The notes beneath the pieces are model-generated. The model was given only the letters and a program-made list of their open reading frames with translations, was not told the origin of the DNA and did not search any database. A stretch of DNA of 64,000 nt from Kumtagia sp963829135 (GTDB lineage: Bacteria > Pseudomonadota > Alphaproteobacteria > Rhizobiales > Rhizobiaceae), in contig CAWHHO010000006.1 of NCBI GenBank assembly GCA_963829135.1, positions 124,001-188,000 on the forward strand, given 5' to 3'. Made by a program: the position numbers and the translations under genes. This document shows positions 9,980 to 22,332 of this stretch, piece by piece. The stretch's first letter is position 1, and each line of letters begins with the position of its first letter.

Positions 9980-10564
9980 TCAATACACCGGCGGCGAGAC
10001 CACCCAGATGACGACCGCAGGCACGCTGCCCGGGTTACGCCAACGGTAGGTCTTGCCGGAAAAGCGAAAGCTGTCTCCCTCGCCGAGTAAATGCCAGACG
10101 CCTCCGATCTCGATGTCGAGGCGGCCCGACACGACGTAGCCGGCATCCTCCGTATCGCGCCGCGCTTCGACCTCCATCGTCGCGCCTGGCGCGAATTCGG
10201 AGCGGATGAGCTCAAAACTACCGCCGAGGTCGGGCGAAAGAAGTTCCTCCACAAGCCCTGTCTCGCTTGTGCCAAGTATCCGCCGCTTCCCGGCACGCAC
10301 GACAACGCCCCTCTCTTCCTCGCGGGGTACGTCATGCGAGAAGAACAGGCTGAGCGGCACGGAAAACATGTCGGCGATCGCTCTGAGGTCGCCAAGCGAC
10401 GGTTGCGACAAGCCACGCTCCACCTGACTGAGCCAGCCAACCGAACGTGCGAGCCGCAGTGCGGTTTCAGAAAGCGTCATGCCCCGCGACTTGCGCAGGG
10501 CGCGGATATCACGGGCAAGCAGCGAACCGCTTTCCGGCTCTGACTCAAGAAGCAAAGCGATCAT
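9980..10564 (-). CDS. XRE-family regulator with C-terminal cupin sensor domain
   Basis: This is a 194-residue protein. Residues about 20-75 form an XRE helix-turn-helix (IRALRKSRGMTLSETALRLA, then VGWLSQVERGLSQPSL), and residues about 110-190 a cupin barrel (GYVVSGRLDIEIGGVWHLLGEGDSFRF). XRE-cupin proteins commonly control catabolism of amines, polyamines or amino acids, with the cupin binding the inducer. The ATG at 10564 is preferred over an upstream GTG because the tandem operator overlaps it. It lies directly upstream of, and on the same strand as, the dehydrogenase-HAD-aminotransferase genes, its likely targets. Confidence 0.88.
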   Translation of the reverse strand: MIALLLESEPESGSLLARDIRALRKSRGMTLSETALRLARSVGWLSQVERGLSQPSLGDLRAIADMFSVPLSLFFSHDVPREEERGVVVRAGKRRILGTSETGLVEELLSPDLGGSFELIRSEFAPGATMEVEARRDTEDAGYVVSGRLDIEIGGVWHLLGEGDSFRFSGKTYRWRNPGSVPAVVIWVVSPPVY

Positions 10565-10626
10565 GAAAAAATCCAGGATAATTTCATAGAGCGCGACCAC
10601 ATGAAAAAATCAAGGATAATTTCATG
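10562..10626. promoter_or_regulatory. Tandem operator at the XRE-cupin regulator start
   Basis: Two 27-base units, 10562-10588 and 10600-10626, share 25 of 27 positions. Each is an inverted repeat of the form CATGAAA-N13-TTTCATG (the first ends in TTTCATA). Their starts are 38 bases apart. The first unit includes the regulator start codon, so binding there would block its own expression. This is the expected layout of an autoregulatory XRE operator. Confidence 0.6.
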
Positions 10627-10877
10627 GGCCAGGATTTGAGAGTCGCGCGGTACAGCCGGGGGAGGTCTTGTGCTTGCCTGCGCTCAGCCTCGGCGATTAT
10701 CGGATCATGATTCGCGCGGCTGCAGATTTTGCGTGGAAGATCAACTGCGCGGCCGTTGTTTCCAAGCTCCGGGGACTGTTCTGGAGGAACTATGTTAGTC
10801 GATGCGTGGCAGGTCCGTTCAACTAAATCGTTTCGTCCGTCTCAAATCGTGAGTTCATCCTGTCACGAATAGGCTGC

Positions 10878-11678
10878 ATGACAGGATTTCTGTCGATCCG
10901 GCGGGCCGAGCCGCCGAATTTGATTCGCGTCGCTGATTGGGTGCCCGCCACATGGGAAAGGCTGCTGATGCTGGCTCCGGACAATAATGCCTGGCGACTG
11001 GACGAAACGGCTATCGTTGATGAGGCTATCCTGTCGCGCCGGTCGGTTCGCGCTTTTTTGCCCACCCCTGTCGATGACAGCGTGATACGCGAAATCCTCG
11101 GCGTTGCGGCGCGTGCGCCATCCGGCACCAACATGCAGCCTTGGCGGGTCTATGTCGCCAAGGGCGAGACCAAGCGGAAGATCGCCGACGCGGTCCTCAA
11201 TTCGGGCATTCGCGCCGAGAAGGCGAAGTGGGACGAATACCGCTACTATCCCGATCAGTTTTTCGAACCGTACCTGTCGCGCCGCCGCAAGGTTGGCTTT
11301 GACCTTTACGGCCATCTCGGCATAGCCAAGCGCGAGGTCGACCGCATGCGCGAGCAGCACGACCGCAATTTCGTGTTCTTCGATGCGCCTGTCGGAATGA
11401 TCTTCACCATTGATCGGCGGCTGAACCAGGGGTCGTGGATCGACTACGGCATGTTCCTCGAAAACATCATGATTGCGGCGCGGGGAAGGGGCCTTCATAC
11501 ATGTCCGCAGGCAGCATTCGCGCCGTATCACAACCAGCTTCGCCCGGTGCTCGGCATTGCCCCTGAGGAGGTGGTGGTCTGCGGCATGGCGATGGGTTAC
11601 GAAGACACTTCCAAGCCAGAGAACGAGCTGCGCACCGACCGCGCGCCGCTGGAAGAGTGGGTCACCTTTAGAGAATAG
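10878..11678 (+). CDS. Nitroreductase family protein
   Basis: The protein has up to 266 residues. The FMN-binding signature of the family is seen in ILSRRSVRAFLPTPV and AARAPSGTNMQPWRVYV, with GLHTCPQAAF and VVCGMAMGY further on. Members reduce nitro groups, quinones or flavins with NAD(P)H, and some are dehydrogenases. Sequence before ILSRRS is longer than usual, so the true start may be the ATG at 10968. The gene is oriented away from the XRE regulator and converges with the minus-strand gene that ends at 11685. Confidence 0.88.
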   Translation: MTGFLSIRRAEPPNLIRVADWVPATWERLLMLAPDNNAWRLDETAIVDEAILSRRSVRAFLPTPVDDSVIREILGVAARAPSGTNMQPWRVYVAKGETKRKIADAVLNSGIRAEKAKWDEYRYYPDQFFEPYLSRRRKVGFDLYGHLGIAKREVDRMREQHDRNFVFFDAPVGMIFTIDRRLNQGSWIDYGMFLENIMIAARGRGLHTCPQAAFAPYHNQLRPVLGIAPEEVVVCGMAMGYEDTSKPENELRTDRAPLEEWVTFRE

Positions 11679-11684
11679 CGCCGC

Positions 11685-13277
11685 TCAAGGCATTGCGCTG
11701 GTTACCCAAGGGAAATCGCGGATTGCGAGAATTTTCATCAATGCCATCAGATTGTGCTGCACGTTGTCGACGCGAATCTCGTTGTTGTACTCGGTAGTGC
11801 GGATGCCGCCGAGAACCCGTTCGCGCTTGCTGATATAGTACATGTCGACGTCGTTGCGGAACTGCAGCTGCATCACATCGCGAAGCGCCCGCTTGATAAC
11901 CAGCGCATAGGCTTCCGCCCGCCCACTATCACCGACCTCCATCGCCAGCTGGAACGCATCGGCGAGTCCTTCCAGATACACCCCGGTCGCCGAAGCGTGC
12001 GGCGGCCCATAGGGCTTGTCGGGATCGTAGAAGCGCCCCTTGCAATCCGCAACCTTGACCTCGTCCCACTGCTGGAACGGCAGGAGCCAGTCGTTCATCT
12101 CGAAAATCCAGTCCCTCAGCTCTGGGTCTTTGGTGATGCCGTAGAGGATGAAATACGCTTGCGTGTGCCACGGCACGAATGCCGGATTGCGATTTTCGAG
12201 GTGCCAGGCCCGGTAGTACCGAAACGATCTTCGGAACCTGTCGTTGAGCGACGGAGACCATTTTTCGCGCAGCAGGTATGCCCAGTAAAGCAGGCATTCG
12301 CCTGGATAAAAGTTCTGATTCTTGCTCGACTTCGACTTGTAGAACGTCAGGAACGATCCGTCCTTTTGCTGCAGCCTTTTGGTCAGCTTGAAGAGCTTGC
12401 TTTCCTGATCGGCAAATCTGTCGCCGTCGAGCCGGATCGCCAGCCCTGCCAGTGCAGCGGCACCGAGTTTCGCTCGGCCGACGTCGTCAATATAGCCAAT
12501 CCCGTCATCGGATCGATAGAACTGGGCAATGTTGTGGGCCAGATTGAGCTCGGCCCTCTTGCGCACGAACTCGCTGCCGTAGAAAGCCGCGCTTTGGTAC
12601 AGGCAGATGGTCCCCATGAACTGGCGTATCATATTGTTCGCGCCCGAATACTCGCCCTTGCTCGGCCAATATTTGTAGGTCAGCCGGCCATCGCGATCGA
12701 CATTGTTTGCCATCCACTCCGCCATCAAGCGGGCGGTTTCGAGCGTGCTTTCCCGGGTAACGTCATCAGGACCAACCAATTGGTTGCCGCGAAAGACCGT
12801 TGCCAGTAGCAGTTGCTGCGGGAACAGAATGAACTGGACGACGTCAAACGCTTCCAAGCGGATGGGTTTGCCCAGGTTCTCCGCGGCAAACTGTTCGCGG
12901 AAGCGCTCGAAACTGATGTTGGAGGCGACCATTTCCGAGGGAAACAGGGTTCGCTCGTTGCTTCCCGCTCTCAGCCTTATCCCGCGAACCCCCTTCAAGA
13001 CTTCGCCAAAGGATTTCTCGAATTTGCTTACGGAGCGCCAATTGTGGGAAAGCCCGATTTCGACACTGGTTGCCTTGCCGAGATCGGCCTCGCTGAGGGC
13101 GCGAACGAGCGTTTGCCGCCAATTGCTCCCTTCATGTCTCTGACTTGCCAGCCGCGTGCCGTTCCGGCGACAGCAAGTAAAGACAGCGGCCTGTCCGTCT
13201 GGTGCACCACTGATGCCCGACAGGATCGCCGCTGCGATTACCTGAGGGTCCAGAGATTCTACAGAAGTGACTTTCAT
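11685..13277 (-). CDS. Unrecognised protein with an alpha/alpha-toroid-like C-terminal domain
   Basis: The product has 530 residues, no signal peptide and no membrane segment. Residues about 1-165 are an alpha/beta region I do not recognise. From about 180 on, helical repeats rich in Trp and Tyr (TARLMAEWMANNVDRDGRLTY, YPGECLLYWAYLLREKW, YYRAWHLENRNPAFVPWHTQAY, ASATGVYLEGLADAF) resemble the six-hairpin glycosidase or epimerase toroid fold. A sugar-polymer or cell-envelope role is possible but no catalytic residues can be assigned. It is downstream of the low-complexity secreted protein gene on the same strand, with a terminator-like hairpin between them. Confidence 0.6.
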   Translation of the reverse strand: MKVTSVESLDPQVIAAAILSGISGAPDGQAAVFTCCRRNGTRLASQRHEGSNWRQTLVRALSEADLGKATSVEIGLSHNWRSVSKFEKSFGEVLKGVRGIRLRAGSNERTLFPSEMVASNISFERFREQFAAENLGKPIRLEAFDVVQFILFPQQLLLATVFRGNQLVGPDDVTRESTLETARLMAEWMANNVDRDGRLTYKYWPSKGEYSGANNMIRQFMGTICLYQSAAFYGSEFVRKRAELNLAHNIAQFYRSDDGIGYIDDVGRAKLGAAALAGLAIRLDGDRFADQESKLFKLTKRLQQKDGSFLTFYKSKSSKNQNFYPGECLLYWAYLLREKWSPSLNDRFRRSFRYYRAWHLENRNPAFVPWHTQAYFILYGITKDPELRDWIFEMNDWLLPFQQWDEVKVADCKGRFYDPDKPYGPPHASATGVYLEGLADAFQLAMEVGDSGRAEAYALVIKRALRDVMQLQFRNDVDMYYISKRERVLGGIRTTEYNNEIRVDNVQHNLMALMKILAIRDFPWVTSAMP

Positions 13278-13340
13278 GCGTTGCTCGAAATTGAGTATGC
13301 GCTGTATCTGACGCGCGGATTGTAGCCGTTCAAGCGAAAA

Positions 13341-13366
13341 GCCCGCCGCTGAAATCAGCGGCGGGC
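13341..13366 (-). terminator. Rho-independent terminator of the low-complexity protein gene
   Basis: A perfect 12-bp stem GCCCGCCGCTGA/TCAGCGGCGGGC with a 2-base loop is followed on the minus strand by CTTTTCGCTT. It lies 25 bases past the stop codon at 13391. Confidence 0.75.
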
Positions 13367-13390
13367 CAGCATGATGTACGCGGTCTTTAT

Positions 13391-16106
<2,716 letters not shown>

Positions 16107-16310
16107 AAACTGCCTCCGCTGACGGATGAATTTGATCGTGCGCAATTCCATCAATGGTTGCATGTTGCGTCAACCAGTTGTTATCCGACAAAGCGATAGG
16201 CAAATTCTTCTGGTTGACAAATTCGCTGTAAGGGTTGTTTAACCTGTGTTAAGGCATAAGCCTGACTTTGCGAGGGTGATCCAACTGCAATTCCTAGGGG
16301 GGTTTCGGTA

Positions 16311-16880
16311 TTGATTCGCGCGGCAATCTTACTTGCATGTGCAATTTTGACCTCCGCCTGCAGTCAAGGCAGCGGCGGTGGAAGCTCAATGCAATTAAAG
16401 GGTTACGCATTCGCGCCGCCCGCCTTTAAGTCTTTCTGCGCGACACAGACATCGCTGTGCAGCACCGCTGGCGGCAAGAGGGTCGTGCAAATGACTCCGG
16501 CGCGGCGCGCGGAACTGGCTCGCGTCAACAGCATGGTGAACCACCGTATCGCTGAGAGAAGCGATATTTCGACGACGGGAAGGGCAGATGTGTGGGGACT
16601 CCCTGCCAAACAGGGTGACTGCGAAGACTTCGCAATCCTGAAAAAGAGCGAATTGATCAAGCGGGGCTGGCCCCGTTCTGCTTTGCTCTTGACAGTTGGC
16701 TGGCTCGGTTCGCAGGGGCACACCGTGCTCACCGTGCGCACCAGCGAGGGTGATTTGATCCTCGACAATCGTACTTCGGCTATCAGAAACTGGTCGCAGA
16801 CGTCGCTTCGCTATTTCGCGCGCCAATCCCAGTCGAATGGCAGCTCCTGGGAGCGCATCGGGTCAGCCAAAAAGCTCTGA
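16311..16880 (+). CDS. LapG-like bacterial transglutaminase-like cysteine protease, lipoprotein
   Basis: The protein has 189 residues with a TTG start behind an AGGGGGG ribosome site. The first 20 residues form a lipoprotein signal with lipobox LTSAC. The BTLCP catalytic triad is visible: Cys in KQGDCEDFAILK, His in SQGHTVLTVRT and Asp in LILDNRTS. Family members include LapG, the periplasmic protease that cuts large adhesins at Ala-Ala sites under control of the c-di-GMP receptor LapD. No LapD is visible here. It is divergent from the low-complexity secreted protein gene, with about 200 bases between the starts, which raises the possibility of a protease-substrate pair. Confidence 0.85.
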   Translation: MIRAAILLACAILTSACSQGSGGGSSMQLKGYAFAPPAFKSFCATQTSLCSTAGGKRVVQMTPARRAELARVNSMVNHRIAERSDISTTGRADVWGLPAKQGDCEDFAILKKSELIKRGWPRSALLLTVGWLGSQGHTVLTVRTSEGDLILDNRTSAIRNWSQTSLRYFARQSQSNGSSWERIGSAKKL

Positions 16881-17033
16881 TGACATCCCCCAAATCTGAT
16901 CGCTTAGCGGCGCCCTCGCTTGTCGCATCTGTCAGCGCGGCAACGGCGGATAAAAAATAAAAATTCACCGACGGCCTGTGATCCACAAAGGGCGGCCTGT
17001 AACTCAACTAAAGGTTGATCATTGCCAGCGGCG

Positions 17034-17621
17034 TCAGCGCACTTCGTAGCCGACTTCCTCGCTGGCGTGGCAAAGCGAAATCCAGAAGGCACGCGCGAAG
17101 GAGCGGAAAATGGTGAGGTCGAACTGGTCCGCGCCGGTGCGCTGGATCTGCGCAAACACATCGTGATGGTTGGTCGAAATGCCCGACCCGACCGGGAGCG
17201 CCGGCAGCGAAAAATCGATGGCGAAAAACTTTGCCAACACCCATTCGGCTTTGGCACCGGAAATGCGTAGCGCAGTGCGGCCATGCGACAGGTCGACCAC
17301 CGTTCCGACGTCGATCGGAACTGTTCGAAGCAGGTTTTCGGCGAGGCCTTCCTCTTCTGTGGAAATCAGGAACTTTCCGGGGGCGATGCCAAAGGCGGCT
17401 TTGCCGCTTATGCTGACGCCGCCGCCGGCGCCGTCAGGCACGGCAAGTCCGGTTACCGTCTCGATCGCCGCGATCAACTGCTTCTCATGACGGGGCCAGG
17501 CGGCAGCCTGGACGATGGAACCCGGCTGGATTTCCGACAGAATGACGCCAACGCCGTCGGCGAAATTGCCATGCGATCCAGGGCGCAGGACCGGCTGCAA
17601 TGGCGACAGCAATTCAACCAT
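17034..17621 (-). CDS. soxG: Sarcosine oxidase subunit gamma
   Basis: At 195 residues this matches SoxG in length and position as the last gene of soxBDAG. Typical segments are VDLSHGRTALRISGAKAEWVLAKF and the C-terminal DLTIFRSFARAFWISL. The gamma subunit is GcvT-like and helps hold the heterotetramer and the folate site of the alpha subunit. The start overlaps the soxA stop by 8 bases, indicating coupled translation. Confidence 0.92.
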   Translation of the reverse strand: MVELLSPLQPVLRPGSHGNFADGVGVILSEIQPGSIVQAAAWPRHEKQLIAAIETVTGLAVPDGAGGGVSISGKAAFGIAPGKFLISTEEEGLAENLLRTVPIDVGTVVDLSHGRTALRISGAKAEWVLAKFFAIDFSLPALPVGSGISTNHHDVFAQIQRTGADQFDLTIFRSFARAFWISLCHASEEVGYEVR

Positions 17622-20602
17622 GCATGCGGCTCCCTTGAGGATCGAAGAAATGATGGCTGACGATTTCGACCGGACCGAAACGCCTACGCAGCGGATCGGA
17701 TGTGTAGGCGCGTGTTCCGTGCCGTGACTTGCCGCCACGCACCAGTGCAAGCCCTATGTATTTTCCCAGCGCAGGCGAGTAGCAGACTGCGGTGATGTGA
17801 CCGATCGAATGGCGCGGATTGTCCTCGTCCAGCCGGTCGACAATATGCGCGCCGCCATTGAGCGGGCGATTGTCGAGCGAAACGACACCGACCAGAGCGA
17901 TGCGGTCCTCGGAGACCAGACCCTCGCGGCCAAGCATGTTGGAACCGATGAACGGCTTCTTCTTCGATAGCATCCAGTCGAGATGGAGGTCGTGCGCAGT
18001 GGTGCGGCCATCGATCTCGGCGCCGGTGACATGGCCTTTCTCGATGCGCAGGGTGCCGAGCGCCTCAAGGCCGTATGGCACCATGCCGAACGGCTTGCCG
18101 GCTTCCATCAACGCTTCCCAGACATGGGTACCGTGGCCGGCGCCGGAATAGACCTCGTAGGCCATCTCTCCGGAGAAAGACAGGCGGCAGATCAGTACCG
18201 GAACGCCGGCGATCTCACCCTTGACGATGCCCATGAACGGCAGGGTCTCGTTGTCCACCTTCGTGCCGGTGACGCAGGCCGCGAGTATGTCGCGCGCTCT
18301 CGGCCCGCCGATTGCCGCGCCTGCCCACTGATCGGTGACGGAGGTGAGATGGACCTTAAGGTCGGGCCAGACGCAATCCAGGTAGTATTCGAGATGCTGC
18401 ATGACCTTGCCGGCATTGGCCGTGGTGGTGGTCATCAGGAAGTCGTGTTCGCCAAGCCGCCATGTCGTGCCGTCGTCGAAGGCGATGCCTTCCTCACGCA
18501 GCATCAGACCGTAGCGCGCCCTGTTCACAGCCAGGCTGGAGAACATGTTGGTGTAGACCCGGTCGAGCAGTTCGGCGGCGTCCGGGCCTTGCACGGCAAT
18601 CTTGCCGAGGGTCGAGACGTCGACGAGGCCGGCATCGGCGCGCACTGCCTTTGCCTCGCGCACATACGCTTGCTCCACGGTCTCGCCGGGCTTGCCGTAG
18701 ATCTGCGGACGATACCACAGGCCGGCCGGATACATGGTGGCGCCTTGCGCAACATGCCAGTCATGCATGGGCGTCAGCCGTTCGGGCTTGACGTCACCGA
18801 ACCGTTCGGCCGCAAGCGCCCCTATGGAAACCGGCGCGAAGGGTGGGCGGAAGCGCGTGGTGCCGACTTCAGGGATGGCCTTGCCGGTCGCCTCGGCCAT
18901 TATCGCGAGGCCGGGCACGTTGGAGGTCTTGCCCTGGTCGGTCGCCATGCCGAGCGTCGTGTAGCGTTTCAGGTGCTCGACCGAGACGAAGCCTTCGCGG
19001 TGGGCGAGCCGGATGTCCTCGGCGGTAACGTCGTGCTGGTAGTCGACGAACGCCTTGCCTTTGGCGGGGATTTCAAAGACCGGAGCAGGCGGCGAGAAGG
19101 GAGCCTCGTTGCCGACTTCAGGTACGGCAGCAGGGTGGCCGGAGCCGCCCACGGCGCGCTGTCCGGCGGAGAGGCCTTCAGCAAGCGTCTCCGCCGTGGT
19201 GAAACGGCCGTTGAATGCGCCGGCACCGGTCCAGTTCTGGATAGGCTCAGGAGGCAGGAATGCCTGCAGCGTGCCGTCCCATTTCGGCGTCTGGCCGGCT
19301 TGACTGGCAAGATGGATCACCGGCGACCATCCGCCCGATACAATCAGGCAATCGGCAGCGATGTGGCGAGACTCGCCCTTCAATATATGGGAAGCCAGAT
19401 CGTACGCGTCGGATCTTCACGCTGGACAAAGTCTTGCCTTCGGTGCCGACTATCGCTTGTCCGGTAAGATGCTGGCCGCCAATGGATGCAGCAAGCGCGC
19501 GAACTTCCTCCGAAACTTCGGCACGCACATCGACCAGTGCGGCGATCGAAGCGCCGGCGTCGCGCAAAACCTTCGCCGCAGCGTATGCGCCATCGTTATT
19601 GGTGAATAGCACGACCCTTTCGCCCGGCAATACGCCGAACTCGCTGGCATAGCGCTGTGCTGCCGAGGCGAGCAGCACGCCGGGGCGGTCATTGCCGGGG
19701 AACACCAGCGGCCTTTCATACGCGCCGGTCGCAAGCACGACGAACGTGGCGCGTATCGACCAGTGCCGGTGGCGCGGCTCCCCTCTGGCGGGCGCGGACT
19801 TGTGGTCGGTAACGCGCTCGAGGCCCGCCAAAGTATTGGAATCGTAGTAGCCCCAGATCGTGGTGCGCGGCAGAAGCCGGACGCTACCACGCGATCTAAG
19901 GTCTTCCACCGCATCCGCCGCCCATTCACCCGCCTGCAGACCATCGATGGTTTCCGCCGACCAGTTGGCAGAACCGCCAAGACGGGATTCCGTTTCGGCG
20001 ACAATGACGCTGGCGCCACCGTCGGCTGCGGCCTTGGCTGCCATAAGGCCGGCAGGGCCGGATCCGATGACAAGCACATCGCAAAAGGCGTTCATGCGCT
20101 CGTAACGCGACGAATCCGCGTGGCCAGCGTGGCCCAGGCCGGCAGCGCGGCGGATGAAATGTTCGCACAACATCCAGAAGCGCGTTCCTTTAAGCGGACC
20201 GATCACCGGACCCATGAAGGTCTTGTAGTAGAAGCCGGCCGAGAACGCGCCTCCCGCCAGACCATTCACCGCACCCACATCGAAAGCGAGCGACGGGAAT
20301 CGGTTCTGGCTGATTGCCACAAGCCCATCGTATATTTCGAGGATTGTCGCAGGAATATTGGGCTCGCGCTCCTCTCCATTCAACACGGTAACAAGCGCAT
20401 TCGGCTCATCGATGCCGGCAGTGAGTACGCCGCGCGGTCGATGATATTTGAACGAGCGCCCGAATACCGATACACCCGCTGCAAGCAGAGCCGATGCGAG
20501 CGTGTCGCCGGCGTGGCCGGTCATCGGCTTGCCGTCGAAGGTGAAGCGGATGGTCCGCAGGCGGTCGATACGCCCGCCCGAGGTGGTGCGGCGAGGGCTC
20601 AT
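17614..20602 (-). CDS. soxA: Sarcosine oxidase subunit alpha, one frameshift
   Basis: The joined product is about 995 residues, the normal size for SoxA. The N-terminus is an HcnA-like 2Fe-2S-fold domain without the Fe-S cluster (FTFDGKPMTGHAGDTLASALLAAG). Next is the NAD-binding oxidoreductase domain with VLVIGSGPAGLMAAKAAADGG. The C-terminal 400 residues form a GcvT/THF domain. A one-base break near 19404 separates VKIRR from YDLASHILKGES. The heterotetramer oxidises sarcosine to glycine, yielding H2O2 and 5,10-methylene-THF. The start overlaps soxD (ATGA). Confidence 0.92.
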
Positions 20603-20895
20603 GCCTTGCCTCCGCGCTTGCGGGCAGCGTGCGGCTCATGGATCGGCCGCGCGAACACGACCTCGGATATCTGGTGTGTGAGCGTATTTCGCGTCACCGC
20701 CAGGTGTGAGCGGCACCCGCCGGAATGCTGCCAGAACTCGCGATGGTCGCCGGCCGTGTTTATCCGGTCGTAGATATAGGCATTCCACGCGGCGGTGTCA
20801 GCCGAGGCTGGGTCTGGGCGCGTGCGATTGGCATCGCCTTGATAGGCGAATTCGGACACGTCGCGCGGGCCGCAATAGGGGCAGGTGATCAGCAT
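20599..20895 (-). CDS. soxD: Sarcosine oxidase subunit delta
   Basis: The 98-residue protein begins MLITCPYCGPRDVSEF and has the conserved FWQHSGGCRSHLAVTRNT. The cysteines and a histidine bind the structural zinc of the delta subunit. It sits 13 bases after soxB and overlaps the soxA start codon by 4 bases. Confidence 0.95.
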   Translation of the reverse strand: MLITCPYCGPRDVSEFAYQGDANRTRPDPASADTAAWNAYIYDRINTAGDHREFWQHSGGCRSHLAVTRNTLTHQISEVVFARPIHEPHAARKRGGKA

Positions 20896-20908
20896 GATGG
20901 GTCGCAGC

Positions 20909-22168
20909 TCAATGCAGTTTCGGCGTCGCGCCCTGGGCCTTCTCGTCGATGAGAATGCCGCGGTGGAAGCGGTCGAGGGTGAAGGGTGCGTTGAATTCGT
21001 GAGGGCTGTTCTTGGCGATTGTCCAGGCAAAGCACCAGCCGGAGGCCGGCGTCGCCTTGAAGCCGCCATAGCACCAGCCGCAATTCAGATACATGCCGGG
21101 CAGGGGGCCGGTCGTAATGATCGGCGAGCCGTCCATCGACATGTCCATGACGCCGCCCCACGATCGCAGCAGCCGTACCTTGGCGAAGCCGGGGAACATG
21201 GCGAGCAGCTCGCTCATAACCTCCTCCACCAGCGGCAGGTTTCCGCGTTGGGCGTAGGTGTTGTAACCGTCAAGGTCGCCGCCGAAGACGAGCCCGCCCT
21301 TGTCCGACTGCGAAACGTAGAGGTGGCCGCCGCCCCAGGTTATGACGCCGGGAAGGATAGGCTTCAGCGATTCCGACACGAAAGCCTGCAGGACGTGGCT
21401 CTCGATCGGCAGCTTGTCGACGCCGGCGAGCTTCATCACACGGCCGGTGCTGCCGGCGGCGGCGACGCCGATCTTCTTGGCGCGGATTTCGCCGCGTGTG
21501 GTTTGGACGCCGACGACGCGGTCGCCGTCCTTGATAAAGCCGATCACTTCGCAATTCTCGATCAGATCGACGCCGCGCCGGTCGGCGCCGCGCGCGTAGC
21601 CCCAGGCAACGGCATCGTGGCGGGCGGTTCCGGCGCGGGGCTGCAGCAGACCCCCAACGACCGGAAAGCGCGCCTTGGCCGAGACGTCGAGGCCGGGATA
21701 GAGCCGGGCGATCTGGTGAGGGTAAAGCAATTCGGCGTCGCCGCCCTCATGGCGCATGGCGTTGCCGCGCCGGACGTAATCGTCGAGTTGCGAAGGATTG
21801 TGAGCAAGGTTGAGGATGCCGCGCTGCGAGAACATGACGTTGTAGTTGAGATCGTGAGAAAGGTTCTCCCACAACTTCATCGAATGCTCATAGAAGCGGA
21901 TGTTCTGCGGCAGCAGATAGTTGGATCGCACGATCGTCGTGTTGCGTCCGACATTGCCGGAACCCAGATATCCTTTTTCCAGTACTGCGACATTGGTAAT
22001 GCCGTGCTCCTTGGCTAGGTAATAGGCCGTCGAAAGTCCGTGCCCACCGCCGCCGATGATAATCACGTCGTATGATGGCTTCGGATCCGGCTTGCGCCAT
22101 GCAGGCTTCCAGTTCTGGTTGCCGGTTAGCGCGTTCTTCAGGATCGAAAAAGCAGAGTATTCCGCCAT
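20909..22168 (-). CDS. soxB: Sarcosine oxidase subunit beta
   Basis: The 419-residue protein carries the FAD-binding motif DVIIIGGGGHGLSTAYYLAKE near residue 35 and the C-terminal GWCYGGFKATPASG of the catalytic beta subunit, which binds FAD and covalent FMN. It is the first gene of the soxBDAG operon. Its start lies 164 bases from the divergent mscS-type gene, so the promoter must be in that gap. The substrate sarcosine would come from dimethylglycine, linking it to the dehydrogenase/GcvT fusions elsewhere in the window. Confidence 0.95.
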   Translation of the reverse strand: MAEYSAFSILKNALTGNQNWKPAWRKPDPKPSYDVIIIGGGGHGLSTAYYLAKEHGITNVAVLEKGYLGSGNVGRNTTIVRSNYLLPQNIRFYEHSMKLWENLSHDLNYNVMFSQRGILNLAHNPSQLDDYVRRGNAMRHEGGDAELLYPHQIARLYPGLDVSAKARFPVVGGLLQPRAGTARHDAVAWGYARGADRRGVDLIENCEVIGFIKDGDRVVGVQTTRGEIRAKKIGVAAAGSTGRVMKLAGVDKLPIESHVLQAFVSESLKPILPGVITWGGGHLYVSQSDKGGLVFGGDLDGYNTYAQRGNLPLVEEVMSELLAMFPGFAKVRLLRSWGGVMDMSMDGSPIITTGPLPGMYLNCGWCYGGFKATPASGWCFAWTIAKNSPHEFNAPFTLDRFHRGILIDEKAQGATPKLH

Positions 22169-22332
22169 AGGTGAGTGTCTTCCGAGATTCCAGAACACGC
22201 GCAGACTATAGGCCGGGCTTTAAGGGCGAAAGCGAGTTTTACGCCACGGCTTTTCACAACACCGACTTCGGCTTGCTCCCGCCACAAGGGGCAAGTAACA
22301 GTCCCGCAATAGATAGGGGTCCGTCGCGCCGT

